Positions 54,688-63,166 of a stretch of DNA of 64,000 nt are shown here, in pieces (the first letter of the stretch is position 1; every line of letters begins with the position of its first letter). The position numbers were made by a program, and so were the translations under genes. The stretch is from Wolbachia endosymbiont (group A) of Anomoia purmunda (GTDB lineage: Bacteria; Pseudomonadota; Alphaproteobacteria; Rickettsiales; Anaplasmataceae). The notes under the pieces are model-generated. The model was not told the DNA's origin, searched no databases, and saw only the letters and a list, made by a program, of their open reading frames with translations. The stretch lies in contig NZ_OX366362.1 of the NCBI RefSeq assembly GCF_947251545.1, positions 1-64,000 of the forward strand. Reading direction: 5' to 3'.

Positions 54688-54826
54688 CTAATTTATGGGG
54701 TGCATTATACCTTTACAATTTTGTTAAAGACTCAAAACTCTCAAAGGCCTTACTCCTTAATATATTATCAAATTATTCATCATTATATGATACAATTTAC
54801 AGCATATTTATAGTAAGGTGTTAATT

Positions 54827-56503
54827 ATGAAAGAGGCGAAGGGAAATAATAATAGTCCAGTAGTTAGATTAAAGGCAACAGCTAAAGAGTTCAATTTTAG
54901 TAAATTAAGAGCAGATCAAGGTAATAAACTAGCAAATTCTGGTGAAACAATGTTCTTAGATTTTCAAAGGATGAATTTTGTTATTAACGGAAAAGAAATA
55001 GATAGAAGTCTTATTATTGCACTTAAGGAAGGAGCTAAGCACCGCAAAAGCGAACTTTTTAATAGTGATGATATATATAATGACGAAATATTTAACAAAA
55101 AAGGAACAAGAGAAATAGATACGGATCGTGGCAAAGCTTTTGTTGCTTCAGTACTTAAAGATATTAAGAAAGAGCTTGCAAGTGATGCATTGGGTGAGCT
55201 GTGGAAGGATCACTGCGAGAATCCCAAAACTGCTGATCATCAAAAAACTGATTCATACAAGAAAGAATTTGAAGAATTTTACAATGCTGGCCAAAGGTGT
55301 ATCCATCTATTACCAACAGAGAAAGATGAAAACAAGGATTACCGTTCCTTTGCAAAAGAAGTTTTCAAGAAAATGTTTAGATACGCTGGGGCAGAAGTTC
55401 CAAGTGATGCTATTTTAGAAGAGCTAGTCACCAATTGTAATCAAGCAGGGTATGAGGCTGCTCCATTTATGCAAACCCAACTTGCACTTGGACAGTCGTT
55501 CATAGTAGAAAACCCTAAAAAAGTAATAAATATTGATTATGCTAACCAAAATAATGTGAGAATTAGATCTGACATGAGGCTACCAATACTTTCTGTCAAA
55601 AATCAAGTTATGCATGGGGATAAGATATGTAATCTGCCCAGTTCATTGGAATTTACAATTGAATCTTACGATGGTGAAGACTTTGTAACATACGGTGATG
55701 GTAAACTGTCACTTACTATTCCTGAAGAGTTAAAAAATTATAAAGATAATGGCAAGAGCTTGTTTGATATTATTAAAGAATATTTTCAGAAATTCTGTGC
55801 AGAATTAGGATTTAAACATGAGACAAAAATACAAATAGAGCATGACTTAGGTACTCAAATAAAAGTAAGTAACTATTTAGATGGTACAATATCAACCACA
55901 GGATCAGATGCAAATGAAGAATTTATCAATCTTTTAAGCGAAAATCTCAGAGAGAGGTTATTGGGGTCGGGAATTGCTCTAGAAGATGAAGATGTTGATG
56001 GTATTGTTGAAGTCAGAGTATCTACAGTTATGAATCTATTGAGTGATTATGCTAAATTGGAAGATAATAAAGAAAACAGAGAGTTATTAATAAATGAAGT
56101 AGCAGATAATTTAGGGCTTTCCTTTCAAGGTAAAACAGCATCAGAAGTATTGAAAGGATTTGATGATGAAATGTTAATGCATAGAGAAAGTATAGAGAAT
56201 AACATGGGTCAACATATAATGGAATTAGGATCTTTACCTTCTTTGATAAGAGGTCAGGTTAATCATAATCAAATGCAGTCTGTTGTAAGTACTTTTATCA
56301 AGTTAATTATCGAGGGGAAAAGCGAAATATACAAAAAAAAAGGTGCGATTAATGCAATTGATGCAATTCATCAGAAGATAGATAAGGCGATTGTTGAGCA
56401 AGAAAAAAAAGCAACCAACAAACAAGATGTAGAAAATGATAAATGGACAGATAGAATAAAAAAACAGAAATTATCTATGGAATCACATGGACATTTATTT
56501 TAA
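54827..56503 (+). CDS. Hypothetical protein (558 aa)
   Basis: Starts at ATG 54827 with AAGGTG eight bases upstream; GTG 54818 is an alternative. The product is acidic and lysine-rich, mostly helical, without signal peptide or TM segments. Notable stretches: EMFL-like start (ETMFLDFQRMNFVINGKEI), VASVLKDIKKELASDALGEL, AAPFMQTQLALGQSFIVENP, TIPEELKNYKDNGKSLFDII, and a helical C-terminus (INAIDAIHQKIDKAIVEQEK). No recognised family. It is bordered on both sides by mobile-element debris, which suggests an accessory gene. Confidence 0.72.
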   Translation: MKEAKGNNNSPVVRLKATAKEFNFSKLRADQGNKLANSGETMFLDFQRMNFVINGKEIDRSLIIALKEGAKHRKSELFNSDDIYNDEIFNKKGTREIDTDRGKAFVASVLKDIKKELASDALGELWKDHCENPKTADHQKTDSYKKEFEEFYNAGQRCIHLLPTEKDENKDYRSFAKEVFKKMFRYAGAEVPSDAILEELVTNCNQAGYEAAPFMQTQLALGQSFIVENPKKVINIDYANQNNVRIRSDMRLPILSVKNQVMHGDKICNLPSSLEFTIESYDGEDFVTYGDGKLSLTIPEELKNYKDNGKSLFDIIKEYFQKFCAELGFKHETKIQIEHDLGTQIKVSNYLDGTISTTGSDANEEFINLLSENLRERLLGSGIALEDEDVDGIVEVRVSTVMNLLSDYAKLEDNKENRELLINEVADNLGLSFQGKTASEVLKGFDDEMLMHRESIENNMGQHIMELGSLPSLIRGQVNHNQMQSVVSTFIKLIIEGKSEIYKKKGAINAIDAIHQKIDKAIVEQEKKATNKQDVENDKWTDRIKKQKLSMESHGHLF

Positions 56504-56507
56504 AGAT

Positions 56508-56600
56508 ACTAGACTTCTTTCAAAACCCTGTTTATGGTGAGAAATTTTTAGGAGAAGAGCAAGCGCAGAATACATTAGACTTCTTTCAAAATTGGGAAAA
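56508..56600. repeat. Degenerate relative of the ribE palindrome
   Basis: TAGACTTCTTTCAAAAC appears at 56510 and TAGACTTCTTTCAAAA again near 56567. Between them is GTGAGAAATTTTTAGGAGAA GAGCAAGCGCAGAAT, matching the core of the element at 23259-23402. It lies just after the stop of the 558-residue gene. The rest of 56600-56875 holds GC-richer sequence (GGGCGTGCGCGACCG, 56727) that may be the left part of the IS110 element. Confidence 0.7.
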
Positions 56601-56875
56601 AGGAGTAAGATAAAAGATCTGCGTATTGCCAGGCCGACTTTATTGTATAGCCATAGTAGTTTGTAAGTTAAAAACGTGATATAAAAGAGATAAGAGAGAA
56701 AGATAACCCTGCTCACTAGGAATAGCGGGCGTGCGCGACCGAAAGGAAATTGGTATTACAACCGTTGGTATCAAGGTACGCTAGCCCTATCTCTCGATAC
56801 GTTTGAATAGTTGCTTGGGACATATATATGCACCAGTTTACAATCTTAAATTAACTAAAACTATCGAGGTTTATT

Positions 56876-57821
56876 ATGGTTACATCTTATCAAAATTTTA
56901 TTGGCATTGACATCGGAAAATTTAAAAATGTCGTTGCAATTCACAAAAAGAAGAATGCTGTCGAATTTGATAATAATGCTTCTGGTTGGCAACAATTATT
57001 TCAAGAGTTTTCAGATATTCTACCTAATGCTTTAGTGACTTTAGAAAATACAGGGAAATATGAGCTTGGCTTATCACATTTTCTTACCGACAAAAATATT
57101 GCCGTGCATCGAGCTAATACTTGTAAAGTAAAAAGCTTTATTTTATCTCACGGAACTTTAGCAAAGTCTGATAGATCAGATGCAAGAGCTCTTGCTCAAT
57201 ATGGATTTGAACGCCATAGAACTATCTCTCTATTTGTACCTACCTCTACAGAACAATCAACTTTGGCTGCACTTTGTCAACGTCGTGATGATATTACGCA
57301 AATGAGAACTCAAGAAAAATGCAGACTTGAAGCACCGGAAAATGATCATATAAAAGAAAGCTGTCAAAAGACCATTGAGTTTTTCGATAGTCAAATAAAC
57401 GAACTCAATGATACTATACAAAAGATTATTGATGAAAGCCGCAAATTACAACAACGCCAAAAAATTCTTAAAACAGTTCCTGGAATAGGTAAAAAGTTAT
57501 CACAAGATTTTTTGTGTTTAATGCCAGAGCTTGGTTACTTAAACAGAAAAGAAGTAGCAAGTCTTGCCGGAGTTGCACCGCATCCAAAAGAAAGTGGTAA
57601 AGCTGTTGGTTACCGAAGGATTACAGGTGGTAGAAGTAACGTTCGTTCAAAGCTCTTTACAGCCGCTATGGCTGCTACAAGGTCAAAATCTATACTTGGC
57701 GCCTTTTATTCTAAGCTTGTTGAAAGTGGTAAGAAGAAGATGGTAAGTTCTAATGCGTAAAATTATAGTTATTGTTAATGCCAGACTTAAAGAAGCAATT
57801 AATTTACACAGCAGTCACTGA
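56876..57821 (+). pseudogene. IS110-family transposase, frameshifted near the 3' end
   Basis: DEDD transposase. The first frame gives 294 residues: FIGIDIGKFKNVVAIHKKK (first Asp), ALVTLENTGKYELGLSHF, AKSDRSDARALAQYG (the D-D pair), then the transposase_20 domain with ILKTVPGIGKKLSQDFLCL and LASLAG-type SLAGVAPHPKESGKAVGYRR and GGRSNVRSKLFTAAMAA. It stops after KKMVSSNA. In another frame the expected end continues: MRKIIVIVNARLKEAINLHS, stop at 57821. One or two bases were therefore lost near 57742-57752. Possibly inactive. Confidence 0.85.
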
Positions 57822-57829
57822 AATGGGTT

Positions 57830-58007
57830 AATGAATATGTGAATAAGTACGTTCACACAGACTTAAAGTACTTATACCAATTCCCATGACGCGGGACAAT
57901 AACGAAGAAGAAGCCCATACTGAAGCAAGTAGAATAGCGGGGTAAAGTAGCATCATTGTCTATCCGATTCCTGTGTAGTGGGAACTGGTATTATTCACAT
58001 ATTCATT
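57830..58007. repeat. 178-bp inverted-repeat structure after the IS110 gene
   Basis: Perfect 17-bp inverted repeats, AATGAATATGTGAATAA at 57830-57846 and TTATTCACATATTCATT at 57991-58007. A second inner pair is TACCAATTCCC and GGGAACTGGTA with one mismatch. The interior has no open frame. Possibly a small non-autonomous element or the right end of the IS110 insertion. Confidence 0.7.
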
Positions 58008-58128
58008 GGCTTAAGCAGGCAGTAGCTGTTTGATATAAAATTCTATTTCTATGACAAACGGGTTTTTATTGCCCACATGATTGAACAAAGTTACAGAATT
58101 ACACAAATAAAAAATTAAAAAAAACATA

Positions 58129-58335
58129 GTTGATTGGGTGGAAAAGAAGGTAAGACGCAACTTAATGCGAGCCAGGAAAGCAAAGAAAAGGTTTGGTTGG
58201 AAGAAGTGGAGTAGCGAATGGATATACAAAACGCTGGGTCTATATTCAGACTACAGAATAAGGTATTACAAACCGAAAGCATCACCAGTACAATACGTTA
58301 TAAACTTTGGCAAAGAATCTGCTAGGAAAGCGTAG
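58129..58335 (+). pseudogene. C-terminal fragment of a group II intron reverse transcriptase
   Basis: VDWVEKKVRRNLMRARKAKK then RFGWKKWSSEWIYKTLGLYS and DYRIRYYKPKASPVQYVI match the C-terminal maturase end of bacterial group II intron RTs (the W-K-x-W-S ... LYxTLGLxxDYRxRY pattern). The upstream reverse-transcriptase domains are missing. From about 58300 another frame stays open (AKNLLGKRSADAAFEEAGAR) to a TAG near 58430; I do not recognise it. Confidence 0.75.
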
Positions 58336-58439
58336 TGCGGATGCTGCGTTTGAGGAGGCGGGAGCTAGAAACGTTAACATGGGAATTTGGATTGAGACCC
58401 ACCACGAAAGTGATGACCAAACCCTAAAGTAGGCGCGCC

Positions 58440-58506
58440 AGTTCTCGATCCTACATATTTTTTTGAAGGTCAAATCCAGTTTAGGGTCGAGAAATTTTGA
58501 TGGCAA
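58440..58506 (-). pseudogene. N-terminal remnant of an Rpn/PD-(D/E)XK nuclease gene
   Basis: The minus strand reads MPSKFLDPKLDLTFKKICRI from ATG 58506, matching the N-terminus of the Wolbachia/Rickettsia Rpn-type (recombination-promoting nuclease) transposase family, usually SKFLDPKxDxxFKxIFG. After about 20 codons similarity ends and unrelated sequence follows. The remainder of 58507-58668 shows no gene. Confidence 0.6.
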
Positions 58507-58668
58507 AAATGCCTAAAAAACATTAATAATTATACACTATTCTATACAAATATTCAATCTTTTTTGATATTTGTTCAAGTGTGGCAGAAAAACTTATTCA
58601 AATAAAGTAGGTGGTAAAATATAAACATTTTATAAAGTGAAAAATGGACTTTTCAGGCCACTGCTGAC

Positions 58669-60093
58669 TCAATACCCAGTCAATATCCTTTCTACCAGTT
58701 CTTTTACTGTCGGTACGTAGCCATTCTCATAAAACGGATCTTGCTTGAATTTATATACATTATGTCCGGAAAACATGAGTTCGTTCTCAATATCACCATC
58801 GTGTATAACGTTTTGCAGTGTTTTTTGTATGCAAAAACTACGCGGATCTGGCTTTCGTCCTGTTGAATGGTCACCATGATCTTTCCAATTGCTAAACAAA
58901 CAATGACTTAAGCATCCCATACAATTGATTTGATCTTGTCTTATCTCTGCAAACTTGCCTGGCGTCACAAAAATAACAGTTGTATCTGGAGTTTTCATTG
59001 CTTCTGTATACCCTGCTTTAGTCCATGTATTTGCCAGTTCTTTGTCTTTTGCAGTAAGGTAGATCTTTCTACCTCTGCTACCCATTGCAAATTCATTATC
59101 AAATTCTTCGCTAGCATTTTCTGAAAACTTTATTTGACGTGAATTCCGTTCCTGCAACTCACGTATGAAGTTATTTTTTACTGCAGATGAGTAAAACCCT
59201 GTTGGACTGAATTTATTTAAAAATACATCACCTTCTTCTAAAGTGAGTAGCTTCTTTTTCCACTCTGCAGAAATTGAGCTTTCTTTCGTCAAAAGTGGAC
59301 GAGTGCCAAACTGAAAAGCTATCGGTCCAATTTGCAGATTGTCAAACCAATGTTTCCAATCTTTCAAATGCCACACTCCTCCTGCCATAACAATTGGTGT
59401 TTCTGAAAGACCGATCTCGTTCACGAAAGATCTAAGCTCTGCAACTCTTTCAAATGGAGCATGTGGTAGCTCTGGATCTTCACTGTTACTGAGTCCATTG
59501 TGCCCTCCAGCAAGCCATGGATCTTCATACACTACTCCACCAAGCAAATAGGAAGATATTCTTTGGTAAGCACGCTTCCATAATGCTTTAAAAGCACGCA
59601 CCGATGAGATAATAGGGTAATAATAAACCTGATATTTAGCTGCAATTTCTCCAAGCCTATAAGGCATGCCAGCACCGCAGGTAATACCATGAATCAAACC
59701 TTTCGCTCCTTCTAATATGCCATGAAGCACGCGTTCTGCTGCTCCCATCTCCCAAAGTACATTCATGTGTATTCTTCCATGACCTTTTGATATTTCATTT
59801 GCTATTCTTGCCTGACTAATTCCAGCTTCAATACTATACTCAATCAATTCACTATGCTTTTCATTTCTTGTTTTGCCTTTGTAAATCAGCGGCACTAACT
59901 CGCCATTATCATCAATAAGCTTAGCATTTGCACCAGAAAATGTACCCACAGCATCTGCTGCAGCAAATGCTCCGCTTGATCTTCCATCACTAACTGCAAT
60001 GCCTTTGCCGCCCTCGATGATTGGCCACACTTCCTTTCCTGAAATTACTATCTTTTTTATCTTATTTTTCAAAACTTCCTCGCAATCTTTCAC
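58669..60093 (-). CDS. Nitronate monooxygenase-like FMN oxidoreductase
   Basis: 474 residues with the NPD/2-nitropropane dioxygenase TIM-barrel fold: WPIIEGGKGIAVSDGRSSGA, VLHGILEGAKGLIHGITCGA, ISSVRAFKALWKRAYQR, GGHNGLSNSEDPELPHAPFE, PIVMAGGVWHLKDWKHWFDN and IAFQFGTRPLLTKES. A C-terminal cysteine cluster (CMGCLSHCLFSNW) is unusual for classic nitronate monooxygenases and points to a distinct alpha-proteobacterial branch; substrate unknown. Divergent from coaE. Confidence 0.88.
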   Translation of the reverse strand: MKDCEEVLKNKIKKIVISGKEVWPIIEGGKGIAVSDGRSSGAFAAADAVGTFSGANAKLIDDNGELVPLIYKGKTRNEKHSELIEYSIEAGISQARIANEISKGHGRIHMNVLWEMGAAERVLHGILEGAKGLIHGITCGAGMPYRLGEIAAKYQVYYYPIISSVRAFKALWKRAYQRISSYLLGGVVYEDPWLAGGHNGLSNSEDPELPHAPFERVAELRSFVNEIGLSETPIVMAGGVWHLKDWKHWFDNLQIGPIAFQFGTRPLLTKESSISAEWKKKLLTLEEGDVFLNKFSPTGFYSSAVKNNFIRELQERNSRQIKFSENASEEFDNEFAMGSRGRKIYLTAKDKELANTWTKAGYTEAMKTPDTTVIFVTPGKFAEIRQDQINCMGCLSHCLFSNWKDHGDHSTGRKPDPRSFCIQKTLQNVIHDGDIENELMFSGHNVYKFKQDPFYENGYVPTVKELVERILTGY

Positions 60094-60238
60094 TCTATTT
60101 TACTTAATTACTAAAAAAATGATAGCTGTTTATTTTTTCTTGTATCATCAGAGCCTCTGCATAGCCAAATTTGGGTTTTTAGTAGACACAGCAGCTACTG
60201 TAAATATAGTTTCAAAAGAAGTTAATGCATTTTGCTAT

Positions 60239-60826
60239 ATGATTATAGGTCTAACAGGCGGAATTGGGGTAGGAAAGAGCTTTGTAACTAATTGCTTTCA
60301 AGAGTTTGGTGCTGCTGTCTTTAATGCTGATTCTGTTGTACACCAACTTTATAGAGTGGATAAAAGCATAATAAGTTATGCAGAAAAAAATTTTCCTGGA
60401 GTGGTGGCAAATGGTGAAATAGATAGAACAGTACTGTCTAAATATTTCTTAGCCTATGATGAAAATTGGAGACAATTTCAATCTTTGGTTCACTCTGCTG
60501 TGCTGCGTGAATTAGAATTTTTTATTGCTAAGGAAAAAAAGATCGATAGAAAGCTTTTAGTTTTAGATGTGCCGCTTCTATTAGAAACAAAATTTTATTT
60601 ATATTGCAACCTTATTGTTTTTGTCCATGCAGATAGCGTTGTGCAAGCTCAAAGACTTAACGAACGCAACATAGATAAAGAAAAGCTAAATTTAATCTTC
60701 AATGTTCAGTTATCTATTGAGGAGAAAAGGAAGATGAGTGACTTTATTATCGATACCAGTGTAAGCAAAGAGTATGTTTTTTCTCAAGTAAAAAAAATAG
60801 TGAATTCATTAAACCTAAACACGTAG
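60239..60826 (+). CDS. coaE: Dephospho-CoA kinase
   Basis: Last step of CoA synthesis: phosphorylates the 3'-hydroxyl of dephospho-CoA. From ATG 60239 the protein has 195 residues: P-loop IIGLTGGIGVGKSFVTNCF, NADSVVHQLYR, LVHSAVLRELEFFI, LVLDVPLLLETKFY, and VQAQRLNERN. The frame is open for 80 codons upstream, overlapping the divergent gene, so the downstream ATG at the P-loop is chosen. Confidence 0.95.
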   Translation: MIIGLTGGIGVGKSFVTNCFQEFGAAVFNADSVVHQLYRVDKSIISYAEKNFPGVVANGEIDRTVLSKYFLAYDENWRQFQSLVHSAVLRELEFFIAKEKKIDRKLLVLDVPLLLETKFYLYCNLIVFVHADSVVQAQRLNERNIDKEKLNLIFNVQLSIEEKRKMSDFIIDTSVSKEYVFSQVKKIVNSLNLNT

Positions 60827-60829
60827 CTC

Positions 60830-61100
60830 TACGTCATACCGTCACTTGGCCGCTAACAAGCAGCGGGATGACGGTTGTCAGGGTAGCTGTCATCCCAGTA
60901 GCCTCCCTCTCTTGTCATCCCAGTGCTTGACACTGGGATCTAGCTTTTTGGTAATTTTATCGAAAATGTTTGCTCGTTTACAATCAATTTTCCTGGATCC
61001 CAGTGTCTGGGCACTGGGATGACACCCTACTTAACCGTCATACCGCCGCGGTATCTCTTAGCCGCTAACACCTAGCGGGATGACGATTGTCGATAAATCT
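60830..61100. repeat. Palindromic repeats between coaE and rnd
   Basis: Second-family palindrome (GCCGCTAACAAGCAGCGGGA; later CCGCTAACACCTAGCGGGAT) on both sides of an inverted pair of CCAGTGCTTGACACTGG palindromes around spacer type 1 (AATGTTTGCTCGTTTACAAT, with a 5-bp deletion). No gene between the convergent ends. Confidence 0.82.
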
Positions 61101-61108
61101 AAGTTACT

Positions 61109-62287
61109 TTAGCAACAGTTATTCTCCACCAAATTACTCTGAATTTTGGTTATATTATTTGCGGATTTCACTGCTGAAATTTCAAACCTCGAGTTTGTGT
61201 TCAGAAATAATTCGATTGACCTACCAAAAAAATCATATCTCCACCCCTTGAATAATTTATCTGTCTGTCCAGATATTGACCCGGTTAACTCATCTTTTGA
61301 AGAAACTAATTTCCTTGATATGTTACTTTCTTTACATTTACTATCTAAAATAATTGAGAGTATATCAAGTACAGATTTGTCATAATTACTCGATAAGGTG
61401 TTGTTTTGCTGCATCCAATTTCTCTCATTTTCATTAAAAATATTTACAAACTCTAGTAAATCTGCATCTTTTATATTTTTTGTATTCCTCTTGAGGTCAT
61501 CTAAAATCTCATCAACATGCTCTACATTTTTTTCAATAAAATCAGCTATTACAGCATTATTGATTATTTTATTACGGTTCATATTATAGCGCTGTGCTAA
61601 GGTTTCTTGCCACTCACTAACTGCTTTAACAGTTAGTATCAATCTTGGATTTACTTCATAATTAAATTTAATCCTCTTCCATGCATCTTTTGGGCTATGT
61701 AAATACTTATTTATATCAACTATTGATTCCATCTCTTCTTGAAACCAACCCATCCTATTATTTTCTTCAAGTTTATTGCACAATATTTGGTATAGGTCAT
61801 ATAGGTGTACCACGTCTTTTACTGCATAATCTAACTGATCTTCGGACAATGGACGCCTTAACCAATCTGAATTTTTAGCTTTAATTTTATCCAGTGCTAT
61901 CCCTTGATATTGCTCCACTACTTTTGAGTAACCAATGAAGTCATGATAATAATGACAAAACATAGCAGCAACTTGGGTATCAAAAATGGGAGTGGGAATA
62001 CATTTAAACACAGTGAGTAAGGATTCTATATCCTGCCGGCAGCTATGAAACACTTTGGTTATCCCCTGATTTAGCATTATTTTCTTAATGAATGATAGAT
62101 CAATTTCTGGCACTAATGCATCTACAATAAAACTCTTCTCTCCGTAAGAAATTTGAATTAACGATAATTTTGGGTAGTAGATTAAATTATTTCTAATGAA
62201 CTCCGTGTCAACTGCTATAAATTTCGGCTTTTTTGCTATCAATCCCTCACATATGTCCTCCAGCTCCGACGTTGTATTAATTAACAT
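61109..62287 (-). CDS. rnd: Ribonuclease D
   Basis: 3'-5' exoribonuclease for tRNA and small RNA maturation. With ATG 62287 it has 392 residues. The DEDD motifs are ExoI FIAVDTEFIRNNLIYYPKLS, ExoII KVFHSCRQDIESLL, and ExoIII DQLDYAVKDVVHLYDLY. An HRDC-like C-terminal region follows (VKAVSEWQETLAQRYNMNRN). A TTG 17 codons upstream (62338) keeps the frame open and cannot be excluded; neither start has a strong Shine-Dalgarno. Confidence 0.94.
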   Translation of the reverse strand: MLINTTSELEDICEGLIAKKPKFIAVDTEFIRNNLIYYPKLSLIQISYGEKSFIVDALVPEIDLSFIKKIMLNQGITKVFHSCRQDIESLLTVFKCIPTPIFDTQVAAMFCHYYHDFIGYSKVVEQYQGIALDKIKAKNSDWLRRPLSEDQLDYAVKDVVHLYDLYQILCNKLEENNRMGWFQEEMESIVDINKYLHSPKDAWKRIKFNYEVNPRLILTVKAVSEWQETLAQRYNMNRNKIINNAVIADFIEKNVEHVDEILDDLKRNTKNIKDADLLEFVNIFNENERNWMQQNNTLSSNYDKSVLDILSIILDSKCKESNISRKLVSSKDELTGSISGQTDKLFKGWRYDFFGRSIELFLNTNSRFEISAVKSANNITKIQSNLVENNCC

Positions 62288-62398
62288 ATATTTTTTATTC
62301 AGTGGTTCTACTTTACCACTTACATTAAATTTTTGCAATTAATGACTTCTTGCAGAACTTTCTATCACTCATTGGTGTCATTCAAGTAGCTTTTCCAT

Positions 62399-62724
62399 GG
62401 CTTTGTTGCATCGCTAGCTATGATGGATTAAAGATAAAAAAGATGGCGAATATTAGTAGCTTATTATTCTGGTATTTATAACAAGAACGGTCAGTGAATA
62501 CCTAAATTTGAGTAAAAGAAATTTCACTACCATTCACCAATCCGGCTAAAATTCAAGAATTTCAATGCTTTAGCTATTTTCAATAGAATTAAATTTATTA
62601 ATATAAATAACAAATTACTATTCTTAAATTTGATCAGATTGATTGCAAAAAAACAAGATTTTCAATAGGTTGCTTATAATCCTAACTATAGTTAGCCTTT
62701 CATAAGTAGCGATGCAACAAAGCC
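62399..62724. mobile_element. IS5-type MITE
   Basis: 326 bp with perfect 18-bp terminal inverted repeats, GGCTTTGTTGCATCGCTA at 62399-62416 and its reverse complement at 62707-62724. Such ends are typical of IS5-family (IS1031/IS903-like) elements. The interior is AT-rich without a transposase frame. It has landed inside a palindromic repeat: TGTCATTCAAGTAGC lies on its left and GTCAGCTACTTGAAT on its right. No gene lies in the rest of 62339-62894. Confidence 0.82.
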
Positions 62725-62894
62725 ATCCCAGTGTCAGCTACTTGAATCTGCCACGCAAATTGCCTGCAAATTGCAATGTTCGTACAGCTGTGCGTCATGC
62801 GCTGGAATGGCATCAAGGGGTAACTTTTTATTTAAACAATGATTGTAAAATGATTATAATAAGAGATCTATTGAAATTTTAAAGTTATTAAATA

Positions 62895-62922
62895 TTGACG
62901 CTATATACTTAAGTGTTAAAAT
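62895..62922 (+). promoter_or_regulatory. Sigma-70-type promoter upstream of the 70-aa gene and nuoG
   Basis: TTGACG (62895-62900), 16-bp spacer, TAAAAT (62917-62922). Both hexamers match the consensus at five of six positions. Transcription would start near 62930, followed by the Shine-Dalgarno TTAGGAG (62938-62944) of the gene at 62949. Confidence 0.6.
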
Positions 62923-62948
62923 AGAATGAAAAGTTTTTAGGAGTTTAT

Positions 62949-63161
62949 ATGGCAGCAGGTGGGAAAGCAAAGACAGCTAGTAAAAATAACCCTACTCAGC
63001 GTAAGAAAGCTGAGCAAAAAATGTATAAAGATAAACCGGTAAAACCTGTTAGATATATAGATCGTGACTCGCGCATGAATTATATGTCTGCTCAATATGA
63101 CAACGGCAATCTGGTTGAAGATGAGGTGAGCGGCAATCCTATAAAGTGGGAAGCTGTATAA
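62949..63161 (+). CDS. Small basic hypothetical protein (70 aa)
   Basis: [20 protein letters not shown] start, then [20 protein letters not shown] and an acidic end ([17 protein letters not shown]). Strong Shine-Dalgarno (AGGAG) six bases before the ATG and a good promoter upstream make it a convincing gene despite its size. nuoG starts 5 bp after its stop codon, so the two form an operon. No family recognised with certainty; hydrophilic, probably cytoplasmic. Confidence 0.8.
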   Translation: MAAGGKAKTASKNNPTQRKKAEQKMYKDKPVKPVRYIDRDSRMNYMSAQYDNGNLVEDEVSGNPIKWEAV

Positions 63162-63166
63162 TAGTT

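Noticed and set aside
54818..56503. 558-aa protein as a cytoplasmic-incompatibility (Cif) factor
   Set aside because: I see no deubiquitinase or nuclease motifs and no paired partner gene, and the sequence does not resemble what I know of CifA or CifB.
56876..57821. Phage WO region
   Set aside because: No phage structural or packaging genes are recognisable nearby; the fragments belong to IS, group II intron and Rpn families.
58282..58506. Full 74-codon minus-strand frame as a gene
   Set aside because: Only the first ~20 codons resemble an Rpn nuclease; the rest is antisense to unrelated debris, so I list just the N-terminal remnant.
59999..60238. 80-codon N-terminal extension of coaE
   Set aside because: It overlaps the divergent oxidoreductase gene, and CoaE proteins start at the P-loop, which matches ATG 60239.
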